Positions 11,851-22,166 of a stretch of 64,000 nt of DNA are shown one piece after another. A program made the translations under genes and the position numbers. The notes under the pieces were generated by a model, which did not search any database, was not told the DNA's origin, and saw only the letters and a list, made by a program, of their open reading frames with translations. The first letter of the stretch is position 1; each line of letters begins with the position of its first letter. This stretch comes from Glandiceps talaboti (lineage: Eukaryota > Hemichordata > Enteropneusta > Spengelidae). The stretch lies in the NCBI RefSeq assembly GCF_964340395.1, contig NC_135550.1:6229101-6293100 (forward strand). The letters are read 5' to 3'.

Positions 11851-12626
11851 TCAAATCAACCAAAAGTAAACTTCGTACAGAAAAAGGTATCTTAGATGAT
11901 GAGAGAGATGGTGGTCTTCGAGAAAAGGAACATCAATTAGGAAAAAGAGAAGGACGTCTCGAGTCGAAGACGAAATACGAAATTTAACAAATTGAAAGGA
12001 AAGATATGGAGATAGACGAGCACAGAACACGAGCGTGATATTTTGGGGAAATAGAAATCCCAGAAATGCATAAATCCCCTAGAGAATCCCCCCCCTCCAT
12101 TCACTTTAACCCCCCCCCCCCTCAAAAAGTCACGACTGGGGCCATCTTTGTTTCAAAACGTAAGCTTCTCATTGTTGTTTATTATTAATCCAGTGATATT
12201 ATAATTATGTCGTTTAAGATTATTGATAATTAAATATTTAGATCGACTTAAGAAGTAAAATGCAATTTCCATATTATTATTGATATTTGTCGTGAGTGGT
12301 ATAGCTATTGTAAATGATTCTTTTCCTTTATTCCCCACTTTCATTTCGATCTTATCCCCCATAAAAACATGTGGGGCCTTTATAGATCTGACCATCTCCC
12401 CGGCTGCTCTAAATCTTATAATTTCCGGCACTAACCAAAATATTACACAGATTCTTGGATATGTATACATTTACGGCTTGCTCTGGAAGAGAATAGATTC
12501 AGATCACTGACATGTGATACCTCCCACAAATTTCCACAACTCCTCTCTATGTAAATATATTTTTTTGTGATAAATACTATGAACTATAGAAGAAAAAAAT
12601 AATTATAGAATCGCAAATTATTCAAG

Positions 12627-12634
12627 AAAAAAAA
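12627..12634 (-). terminator. Pol III T-run terminator of the 5S gene
   Basis: Eight consecutive T on the minus strand begin seven bases after the 3' end of the 5S sequence; a TTT also directly follows the RNA end. Confidence 0.75.
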
Positions 12635-12640
12635 TACAAA

Positions 12641-12758
12641 GCCTACGGCACGTGGTATTCCCAGGCGGTCTCCCATCCAAGTACTAACCACGCCCGACGC
12701 AGCTTAACTTCGGAGATCAGACGAGAACCGGTGCATTCTACGTAGTATGGCCGTAGGC
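12641..12758 (-). rRNA. 5S ribosomal RNA gene
   Basis: Read on the minus strand, it begins GCCTACGGCCATACTACG and ends CACGTGCCGTAGGC, so the two ends pair as the closing helix. The interior has the universal animal 5S features: CACCGGTTCTCGTCTGATC, GAAGTTAAGC (start of the internal A-box), GTCGGGC, GGTTAGTACTTGGATGGGAGACC (split here: GGTTAGTACTTGG / ATGGGAGACC, the C-box) and GCCTGGGAATACC. The length is 118 bases, normal for 5S. A run of eight T (minus strand, 12634-12627) lies just downstream as a Pol III terminator. It is a lone copy here, not a tandem array; it could be one dispersed gene, or a 5S-derived SINE head, although no SINE body follows. Confidence 0.93.
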
Positions 12759-13504
12759 AGGTGTTACATGTAAAAATCAAAGACTAAATACGAACGCCTC
12801 GTTTAATATCCACTAGAAAATACAAATTGGAGAGAAGTTAATATCAGTATTAACATGAAAAGAGTAAGTGAAAATCTATTACTGTATCAGATACTGTATA
12901 TGCAGTATTCAGCACAGCGTTGTTCCTAAGACTGTTCGTCGCTTTCAGAACAAGTCAATGACGAATTCCTACAAGGTGTAGTTCACAGGTGAAACGAATT
13001 CTATACGGTCAGCGAAAATTCTTAGGACATTTCTTGCTATTTAAACACTAGCTGGATTATGCAAATATACTATTTCTCTGATTTCAAATATGTTCCGCGA
13101 AGCTTTTTCTATAGTAAATTTCATTTTGCTTGCTTGACATTTTGTTTTATTGCGCGATGTACATTTCAACATATTTTTCACATTCATAAAGGTAAAATGG
13201 TGATAATTAAAAGCTTCTCAAAGTCTTCTTACACAGTTTTTTTTCAGTGGACGGGCAATTTTTTTTCGATCTGTAAAGGGCTAGGGATGGGAGCTAACAA
13301 GGAAGAATTGCGGGGAATTTTTATAGAGTGGGAGGGGAAAACATGGAAGTGTGGAGGAGGGGAGCACATTAAGTATATCAAAATGAATTGTTGGTATAGT
13401 GGAAAGCACAAACGTTTTTTTCTGGTGGGGAGTGGGTAAATCATTATTTATATATATGTTTTGTTCAAAATGGTGAGAAATTTATAGAACCACTAGTATA
13501 TAAT

Positions 13505-14692
13505 CTTAATCTTTTCTTTCTTATAAAGCGCATTATATTAAAAATAATCACAAAGTATTTTACAACTGAACTGACAAGAAAAACAAAGCAAACATAAAAG
13601 ACAACAGAAATACACTATTTGAAAAACTGTTAAAATGTCCAGATATAAGGAAAAAACTAGTACAAAGATATACATGTATTGAGGTAAAACGTATAAAATG
13701 TCCAATGATAAAACTATCTAAAATTATAAGTTTTAAAACTGCTTTTAAAACTTTCGAATAAAGACGTGTTGGCAAGGCTTTCCATAGACGAGAGGCACAG
13801 TTTGGAAAAAAAAATCTATTACCATAACATATAGTACTGCCAATAGACTTGTGTAAATTAATGGTACATTGGACCGAGAACGAAGGGTACGACCAGTGGC
13901 CCGTCTTGTCAGCAGTTCACTTGAATAAGATGGTACAATTCCATTGATAACTGTAAAAGTAATACATAAAATTTTGAATCCAATTCGCTGCTAGGAAGCC
14001 AGAGTAAATCTTGAAGAATTTCAGTAACGTGGACAATTTATTTTCTTTCTGATGACAAGTCGGGCTGCTGAGTGTTGAATGATTTGGAGTTTGTGAATCT
14101 CATATAAAGGAAGGCCATAAAGTACATTGTAAACTGTTACAGTAATCTAATCGAGATGTTATGAAGGCATAAACACGTTCTCGGTATACGGTAGAGGTTT
14201 GGTCCAGTATGCTGCGAATTCTTCCAATCTTCCAAAGTGCAATTGAAAGGAGGCAGCCCTGCTAAAGGTTTACAACATGACATGACATGGTGGCAGCTGT
14301 ATCCATGGAGACACCAAGATTTCGAACGATGTCAGATGGATGTATAGTGACCTCACCAATCCGCACATCACAGCGAGAGACGGGACCTACATCGCCAAAT
14401 TCAGAAGAGAAATGCACAATCTCTGTTTTACCATCGTTCAGACAAATCATTTTGTCTCGCATCCAACCCCAGATCTCATCAACACATAATTCAATAATGG
14501 AACGTAGTAAGCACCCCGTCACCCTCACAAGTGAGATGCAGTTCAGAATCATCAGCATACTCCATACAATTTAAACCATACCTGATTATGATGTCTTCCA
14601 GAGGTGCTATACAAAGACTTAACAGCATTAGGACCAAGGACTGACCCCTGGGGGACGCCACAATCAAGAGACTGTGCCTTCGACACGCCAGA

Positions 14693-14776
<84 letters not shown>

Positions 14777-15465
14777 GCGCGCGCGCAATTAAGACATAAA
14801 CCATTCTAAAACGCTCTTTTCACGTTATGCCAAACCTACAACGCAATCTATGTAACAAAATGTCATGGTCATTGGTATCGAAGGCAGCAGAAAGATCGAG
14901 TACATTTAAAATGACATCTTTCCGTGTATCGAGAGAGCGCAATGTATCATTTTGAACTCTAAAAGGAGAGCAGTTTCTGTGCTGAAACCCGCTCGGTATG
15001 CTGACTAATATTTTGCAAACAAATTACGATTACATAGATATGTATTTAATTGACTGAAATACGCTTTATCACTATGAGCTTAGAAAGAAGAGGGCAGATT
15101 TGACACTGGGGGAGAATTTTTCTGAATGTTTTGATCTACAAGACATTGGAAATTCGCCGGAACTTAAAGATTTGTTGATAATTTGACAAAGAGCTGGAGC
15201 AACCTGTTCACTACATTTCTTTAGCAATGTCGGAAGGAATAGGATTAATTGAACAAGGCATTGGTGGCAAGGTGCTAATGAGCATTGGCACAAAATCAGT
15301 TGTAACAGGTGTAAAGAAATGAAAAGAATGATTCGCATTTAGAATATTGGAACATGTAACAACTGGTAGATGTTCGCGTAATTTCACAATTTTCGAATGA
15401 AAAAAGTTAGTAAAAACATAAGGTAAACTTGAAATATCAGCATCAGGGAGAATCCCTGTCATAGC
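13505..15465 (-). mobile_element. decayed L2-type LINE (reverse-transcriptase region to 3' end)
   Basis: Minus-strand pieces in several frames match the order of an L2-type ORF2. At 15462-15211 there is a segment with LPPMPCSINPIPSDIAKEM. At 15338-15200 is VAPALCQIINKSLSSGEFP. Near 14900 is [10 protein letters not shown] followed by DHDILLHRL (motif A). Near 14660 is CGVPQGSVLGP (motif B), then APLEDIIIRYGL and MEYADDSELHL (motif C) at about 14560. Then comes WGWMRDKMICLNDGKTEIVHFS and IHPSDIVRNLGVSMD (to 14262). Further on are SRLDYCNSL-like remnants (about 14150). The 3' end near 13505 has the GCGCTTTATAAGAAAG-type terminus. It is full of stops and frameshifts, with a (CA)n tract inserted at 14694-14786. 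It is a different lineage from LINE copies 1 and 2. Confidence 0.8.
14694..14786. repeat. (CA)n/(CG)n microsatellite inside the decayed LINE
   Basis: About 40 CA units are followed by GC units. The tract lies just before the reverse-transcriptase GVPQG motif of the minus-strand LINE remnant. Confidence 0.95.
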
Positions 15466-15831
15466 CTTTTTACTTCCAATAATATCATATATTACGTTAT
15501 AAAAAGGGATCTCTGATTGGCACGGTCGATTTGATCACAAAGGTATACAGCGTGTATGCCTTATTTATATTTCTAAAAATAAGGACAACGAGCAGATTTA
15601 AAAATGTCCTTGTGAAACAACAGGTGCAGTTGTTTTCCACTGTTTTTATAGCTGTTGAAAATACAACGCTTCACTATAATACATAATTCCGTATCTACAA
15701 TACATATACTATGGTCAAGTCACTAGGCATATATGAATGAATCTTTATTTCACCAAAGTTAAACAATAACGAAAGAAAAGACAAAAGTGTGAATACAAAA
15801 AAATGCTAATAAAATATATTAACTCTGGTGG

Positions 15832-15875
15832 GGACCATGGAAATAGGTAAGCATACCTAGTCGTGTCCATGATCC
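15832..15875 (-). other. LINE copy 2 3'-UTR hairpin
   Basis: The outer arms GGACCATGG(A) and (T)CCATGATCC pair with one mismatch. The inner TAGGTA / TACCTA closes a four-base loop. It has the same architecture and position as the copy 1 hairpin, with different bases in both stems. Confidence 0.65.
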
Positions 15876-16170
15876 AACCTACTACTTAAATTATAATACT
15901 TGATACGAGAAATAGTGAAATACAATGTAACTACTAAAAACTTCTATTTACAAGAACTGTGAAAATGAATACAAAGTGACTAGAAGGCTAATTGGAAAAT
16001 GCGGATAAGTCTAAGTACAAAGGAACGTTTGTCAAGTTACAAAAAAACAAAAAAACAAAAAAAACATCATTACTCTGTTAAAAGATGTATTTTAGCGGTT
16101 TCTTGAATTGGTATCTATTAGAAATAAGTTTTATTGTTGTTGGGAGTGAATTCCAGTGCTGAGTACAAGC

Positions 16171-19100
16171 CTATTTGAAGTTGCGTTGGCTGACCGTGAG
16201 CTTTACCTCATTGACTGGCAGGTTTCCATTGAGACATGAACGTGTTAAGTAATTGTGAGGCACGGGTTGGGGTATGTAATGGTGAAGATTACGGGCGTAA
16301 TGACTATTATTGAGGTCAAATAAGAACAAACAGGAATGTTGTTTACAGAGCTTATGGATATCAAGAATACCAAGTCGGGTAAACAGGGGAGTGGAGGGGG
16401 CATCCAAACCAGAGAAAGATATAAGTCTGACAAGCTTCTTTTGAAGAAGAAGAAGAAGAAGAAGAAGAAGAAGAAGAAGAAGAAGAAGAAGAAGAAGAAG
16501 AAGAAGAAGAAGAAGAAGAAGAAGAAGAAGAAGAAGAAGAAGAAGAAGAAGAAGAGGAGGAGGAGGAGGAGGAGGAGGAGGAGGAGGAGGAGGAGGAGGA
16601 GGAGGAGGAGGAGGAGGAGGAGGAGGAGGAGGAGAAGAAGAAGAAGAAGAAGAAGAAGAAGAAGAAGAAGAAGAAGAAGAAGAAGAAGAAGAAGAAGAAG
16701 AAGAAGAAGAGGTTTCAAGGTGGTCGAATGTATTTCCCCAGATTTCTATACAAATTATAGCTGAATTGGGGCAGGATGAGGCTGTTGTAAATTAGAAGAA
16801 GAACTACTGATTTTGGAACATAATGATGGATATGTGAGATAATGCCTACTATAGGACTAACCTTGCTACGTATTTTCTCGACATGACATTTCCAAGTTAA
16901 TGATGGGTCAATTGAGACGCCCAAGTATGTGGCTGAGGATACACTTTCTATAGTTGTGTTGCCAATAGCCCGGGAACCATGAGCATTTACCTGTCTCTGT
17001 TGGGTTTTGATGATCATGTAATTAGTTTTATCTAAGCTAATAGTGAGTTTATTTGCGCGACACCACGTATACACCTTGTTAAAATGACCATTGATATCAT
17101 TGAAATCAATGAAGGGGTATCCATAAATCTGAAGAGGTTGGTGTCGTCAGCAAAAAGACGAAAAGTAAAGGCATCAGTTGAGGAGGTAATGTCATTGATG
17201 TATAAGAGGAAAAGAACAGGTCCAAGTATGGATCCTTGAGGTACGCCACATTTCACCTGCATTGAGGATGACGAAATTCCATTTACATTAACCACTTGCT
17301 GTCGGTTTTCAAGATAGCTACGGAACCAATGGAGAGCATATCCTCTGATACCATAGTGGGATAGTTTTTGGAGAAGAATGTCATGATCAATCGTGTCAAA
17401 AGCTTCTTTTAGGTCAATAAATATACCGAAGGTAGTGTATCCATCATCCATTTTATCAGAGAGATCAGATACTCGGTCGGCAAGTGCAAGTTTGGTGCTA
17501 TACTGCTTTCGAAAGCCATACTGGGTACTGATAAGAATGTTGAATTTGTCCAGAAAAGATAACAGCTGGTCCTTGGCGACTGACTCGATAACTTTGCTAA
17601 GTGTAGGTAAAATGGAGATCGGCCTATAGTTGCCTACATCAAGTGCACATCCTTTTTATAGATTGGAGTGATCTTTGCAAACTTAAGAGCATCTGGAAAG
17701 ATGGCAGTAGCTAAAGAGCAGTTTACAATATATGCTAGTGGACCAGAATAACAGGACTTGAATCGATGAATACCTTCGGGTGAATGTGATCGTGTCCCAT
17801 GGCTTTACATGGGTTCATGCGTTTAATTATGTTGACTATATCATTATCAATGACAGGGTGGAAGAAGAATGAATGGGGATGACTATCACCAAGGAAATGG
17901 TGGAAACTGACAGGCGATGTTATGGACGAAGCTAGGTTTGGGCCAATATTTGTGAAGAAACTATTGAACTTTTCGGCAATCCTTTCTTTATCCGTTAAAA
18001 GCCTGTCCGGGTTGTCATCGTCCTTTATTTGTTTTGGTGAGGCCATTTTTCTACCTTTCTTTGTCAGAACTTCACCAATTATACTCCAGAGTTTGCTCGA
18101 GTTGCCCGATGCACTGTGAAATTTTTGGTGATAATGACGGCGTTTGGCAGACTTGAGTACATTTGTCAAGATATTGCGATATCGCTTATAATAGGTACGA
18201 ATGTTGAAATTATTCGGCGACCTTTTAGTTTTGGCGAATAAATTATGTTTCTTACGAACAGAGATGAGCAATCCCTTTGTCATCTATGGCTTACGGATAG
18301 CTTTAGGCTTTGTTTTGGACTGTTTGATGGGCGCGTGCTTGGTATAAACAGCACTGAAAATATCCGAAGATCTGGTAAGCATCATTGGGGTTTGTACAGT
18401 TATAAACGGGCTGCCAGGAAACATTGCCTAATTCCGAAAGAAAGTCGTCACGGTTATAAGAAGAGAAGTCGGTTTTGAGCACAGAGTTGGTTTGAGAAAA
18501 GGAATTACCAAGATTATTTAGAAAAGTAAAAATTGGGAAATGGTCGCTGATATCTGCAAGTCGAGTGCCACAATCAATAAAACGGTCTGTAATATTGGTA
18601 ATTATCAGGTCAATGGTGGTATTTGTGCTTTCAGTTGTTCTAGTAGGAGTATTAATGGTTTGCTCAAAATTGTAACTGTGAAGGAGAGAAATGAAATTGG
18701 CAGAGGTGTTGGTGTTACAACTAAGGTCAATATTGAAATCGCCAAGAAGTACACATTTTTTGTTCTTAGATGACATAAAATTTAAACACTTGTCCAGGCT
18801 ATTCAAAAATTCCTGAATGGACGTGTTTGGTTTCCTATAGATAACACCAACAACCAACTTGTCATGTGTGGAAAATATTTCTACAAAAAGAGAGATTCAC
18901 AATTGTCAATATGCAAGGTGTTGATGCGTAAAAAAGACAAGGACTCATGAATGTACATAGCAACACCGCCACCTTTAGAATATTCACAGCTACAAGTGAC
19001 GAGTTCATATGATGGAATGTTATACAAACAACAATCAGAATCATTATGTAACCATGTCTCTGTTAAAGCAAGAACTGAAAACTTTTGTTGAGAGAAACTA

Positions 19101-19272
19101 AGTCGTCGAAATGTTTTGCAATTGATCTTACATTTACGTGTAGAGCAGAAAAGAAGTGATTTTGACAAATAAAATTTGAGCTAGTGCTGCTAGATTTAAA
19201 TTGGTCCAATGAGTATGAGTTACAAGTGTATTTAAAAGTTGATGATTCTGTGTTACCTTGTGTTCTATCCAT
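16171..19272 (-). pseudogene. LINE copy 2 ORF2 (endonuclease/reverse transcriptase), frameshifted
   Basis: It begins MDRTQGNTES at 19272 and carries ALHVNVRS. The homology then changes frame to LTETWLH and GGGVAMYIH (19168-18881). It changes again at 18857 (VLLGDFNIDLS, DISDHFPIF), at 18283 (HPVIDNDIV, CKAMGHDHIHP), and in the RT core at 17451 (FIDLKEAFDTIDHDIL, CGVPQGSILGPVLFLLYIND, LFADDTNLF). It changes once more at 17074 (ANKLTISLDKTNYMIIK, SATYLGVSID). The C-terminal part resumes at 16407 (FTRLGILDIHKLC) after the trinucleotide array. At least five frame breaks make it non-functional as one protein. The catalytic motifs survive as sequence. Confidence 0.85.
16443..16710. repeat. (GAA)n-(GAG)n-(GAA)n array inside LINE copy 2 ORF2
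   Basis: Three blocks: about 37 GAA/AAG units, about 27 GAG/AGG units, then about 25 AAG units. The array interrupts the ORF2 homology between the WGN(T)F-type segment and the KKLVRLISFSG segment. The parental codons there are leucine/lysine codons rich in CTT and AAG, a plausible seed for expansion. Confidence 0.95.
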
Positions 19273-19304
19273 AAGTTCTACAATGTCATGACTTTTTATT
19301 CACT

Positions 19305-20171
19305 CTAGATCATTTGCTCGATGTCGCCTTCTGAACTTATCATAATCGCTCTCTCCTCTTCACTCTTCTTAACAAAAATCTTCCCTTTATTAGTCCAAAT
19401 AAACTTCCACTTCTTCATCTTCTTTCTTTCATTTGCCTTGTAAAATATCTGTTTGTTAGTCGGGCTGAGATTTTCATTGATGTAAACGCGGTTCTGGTCG
19501 TTGTTATCTATGTTCATGTCCCTTGTTGATTTATTCTTGATGTTTTTCCTTGCATTGTATATATTACTTCGTACTGTCCTTCGTGTGAATCGTACTATAA
19601 TGGTAGATGGTTTGGTATTACTACATTGACGTCTTGAAGGGAGCCGATGACTGACGTCGATGTCAGTCTGGGAGATTCTGATTCCAGCAGCAGTGGCAAC
19701 TTTCATGACCAAAGCATCAGTATCTTCACCAGGCTGTTCCTGTATGCCGTGGATTTCTAAATTATTGCGTCTCGTATATTGTTGCAAATCTTGAAGTTCA
19801 CGATCCATTGTGGTTACCTTGGCAGTGGCTGACGCAAGTTGATCTTTCAGGGTTTTATTGTCTTCCTCCATTCTGTCCATTCTTTCCTTATACATGTCGA
19901 AGAAGCTGCTGATATATTCGACAGAGGCTTGCAGGTCATCTATTTTATTTGCCAGGGTTGGTATCTTATCCACCTTCTCATTAAGAGCAGCCAGGTGTGA
20001 CATAATCTGTGAAAGGTCATTTCCATCTTCTTTGTCGGCCATCTTTGCTTTGTCTTGAGGCGTACTTGAACTTGCCTGTGGGAATCGCTTTGCGGCACAT
20101 TTTTTACACAGATCTAGACCCCCTTGACACAGATGCACCCCACGTGTCTGACCACAGTCGTTACACTTCAT
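19305..20171 (-). CDS. LINE copy 2 ORF1 protein, 288 aa
   Basis: It starts MKCNDCG with the same N-terminal cysteine pattern (CxxC, LCQGGLDLCKKC) as copy 1. A coiled-coil stretch follows (about residues 55-135, ending in DRELQDLQQYTRRNNLEIHG), then the RNA-binding-like domain with SHRLPSRR, RRTVRSNIYNARKNIKNK, VYINENLSPTNKQIF and KKWKFIWTNKGKIF. It is open throughout. Keeping ORF1 intact while the adjacent ORF2 has decayed is unusual but may be chance in a moderately old copy. Confidence 0.8.
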   Translation of the reverse strand: MKCNDCGQTRGVHLCQGGLDLCKKCAAKRFPQASSSTPQDKAKMADKEDGNDLSQIMSHLAALNEKVDKIPTLANKIDDLQASVEYISSFFDMYKERMDRMEEDNKTLKDQLASATAKVTTMDRELQDLQQYTRRNNLEIHGIQEQPGEDTDALVMKVATAAGIRISQTDIDVSHRLPSRRQCSNTKPSTIIVRFTRRTVRSNIYNARKNIKNKSTRDMNIDNNDQNRVYINENLSPTNKQIFYKANERKKMKKWKFIWTNKGKIFVKKSEEERAIMISSEGDIEQMI

Positions 20172-20879
20172 TTGATGTTACATGTATTTTGGCGATGTTC
20201 TTGTCTTGTCACATCGAAAGATCACGGGTTATTCGGAGCTACTGATAGTATTATAGTACATGTGTTTGACTTGTCAGTAGTAAGGTTATGATGAAATATT
20301 GATTTCTTTCCGTTGGATTTATGTTGTTGATTGACGCATTTTGACATTCGGATGACAGACTTACATACGATTGAACCGTGTACGCCTTCAATACATTGCG
20401 TCCAACGTGTCATGTAACGAGTTGTATACTGACATACAAAATGTAGTAAACGACAACATTGAGTACAGTAACTTCACGACGATACAAATGTGGTAAACAA
20501 AGTACTTGTATACCTTTCAGTCATGCGATAACGTAAAATATAAAGCAAAAAAACGGAAAAATTGACAGCACTCCTGGTGTACATGTTACAGGATAGCTCC
20601 ACACACTCCTTATTTTACTTGAGACTTTCTATAAAAGTAAAACGTTCCATAGGTTAAAAGTTGACTGTGACGGGGCGTTTTTGTTCAACGTTAAACTCTG
20701 ACATGTTTGAAACATTTTTATTGACAGTTTGTCCGAGTGGTGACCCGAGGGTGGGTTATTTGAAGAGCAATGTGTATGGGACAGTATGTCAATTGAGAAG
20801 GAAGAGTGTAACAGTTGAAGCCATTAATAATTTGGTGTGAACATTACCTGATCACTAGGGACGAAGATCTGAGCGTCAC

Positions 20880-20913
20880 TCAAGACAAGACAAGACAAGA
20901 CAAGACAAGACAA
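20880..20913 (+). repeat. (CAAGA)n in the 5' leader of gene A
   Basis: Tandem CAAGA units end three bases before the proposed start codon ATG at 20916. They would be transcribed as the 5' UTR. The effect, if any, is unknown. Confidence 0.8.
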
Positions 20914-20915
20914 AT

Positions 20916-22078
20916 ATGACTTTAAACACAGAAGATGGAAGCGGCAAAGGTATGTATTACGGTTCTACTCGCTAGCCCATGCAGTTTTTGTTACATTGTA
21001 TGCATGACTGTGTATATTTGCACAGCAGCTTAAGTAGAGAAGGTGACATTTTTTTTCAGATACGCTCAGAATATTAAACATTCATGGCAAGCAAGCTGTC
21101 GATCTTTCTGGGGCTGGGATTTTGTGTGTTAGGGCTAGAGAAGTAGACAATAAAGAGGATAACGTAGGTGAAGCGCTTCTAGTTCTAAAATGGTTAAGAA
21201 ATGTTAATATCCAAGGTCACGAGTTCAGAATAATCATAAAAGTTAAGTGGGTTACTCTGGTAACAAATGCTGAAATGTACTGTCGAAAATTTCAAGTCTT
21301 AATTTACTTCGCTACTTTTGGAACAAAACTTTACCCTCTAAACATTCTTGAATATGTCATCATTAGCCTGAATTACTCCATCCAAGACGGAATACTTGAC
21401 CAAGTTAAAATGACTCACCGTAGTTTTTTGATTCTCTAGTAAGTCTTGATTTATAACTGATGACAACAAATCATTATATATATTCTTGTCACAGGAAAAA
21501 ACAATGGTGTGTTGTCACTAACGAAGCAACAAGATGAAAATGTCAAATCCTATTGCGGTGTATTTGGGGATATTCGAGTATTTGTTGGATTAGTATTCTG
21601 CATGAGGGTGTTAAGCAGCATTGTGTTCAGTGCCTCTGTCTCTAATCTGACTACGGTTGAGAGAAGATACAGGTAAGCGTAGACGGGACTACCAGTAGGA
21701 TTGTTATATAGGCCCACTTGCAACGAATGACTGAGATAACATGCACTTTTTTGTAAAATACAAAACATTTGTTGTTGTTGTTGTTGTTGCATTACACTGT
21801 TTGGGGGAGGGTCACATTTTACAACCCGTAGTTTTGTGACCAAATTGAAGATTCAATTATTGTCAATTTGTTTCGCGTGTTTTGAGATGAAAAAGCGAGA
21901 TGAGCACTCAACATTTATTTTTACGAGTACTTTACTTGCCAAAATACAAAAATAAAAATACATATATTGTAAGAAAATTGTTTACTAAAACGATGCATTT
22001 TGTTGAGTGTACCATCTCACCTTATCATTCACACTGTCCGTGAATGTTGTTGTTAAAATATGATGGTGATGGTAGCAG

Positions 22079-22166
<88 letters not shown>

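Larger units (their letters stand above)
15731..20171 (-). mobile_element. LINE copy 2, same CR1/L2-like type as copy 1, ORF1 intact, ORF2 broken
   Basis: It runs on the minus strand from ORF1 (20171-19305) through a broken ORF2 (19272-16171) to a 3' UTR with hairpin (15832-15875), AATAAA and an ATTCATTCAT tail at 15731-15745. ORF1 is a full-length homologue of copy 1 (288 versus 287 aa) but clearly diverged, so the two are sister families rather than recent copies. The 5' end lies somewhere beyond 20171, perhaps near 20.4-20.5 kb, and is not resolved. A 268-base trinucleotide array sits inside the 3' part of ORF2. Confidence 0.88.

Noticed and set aside
21122-21439. 105-codon ORF in gene A intron 1
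   Set aside because: It falls between two well-supported exons and has no matching exon in genes B or C.
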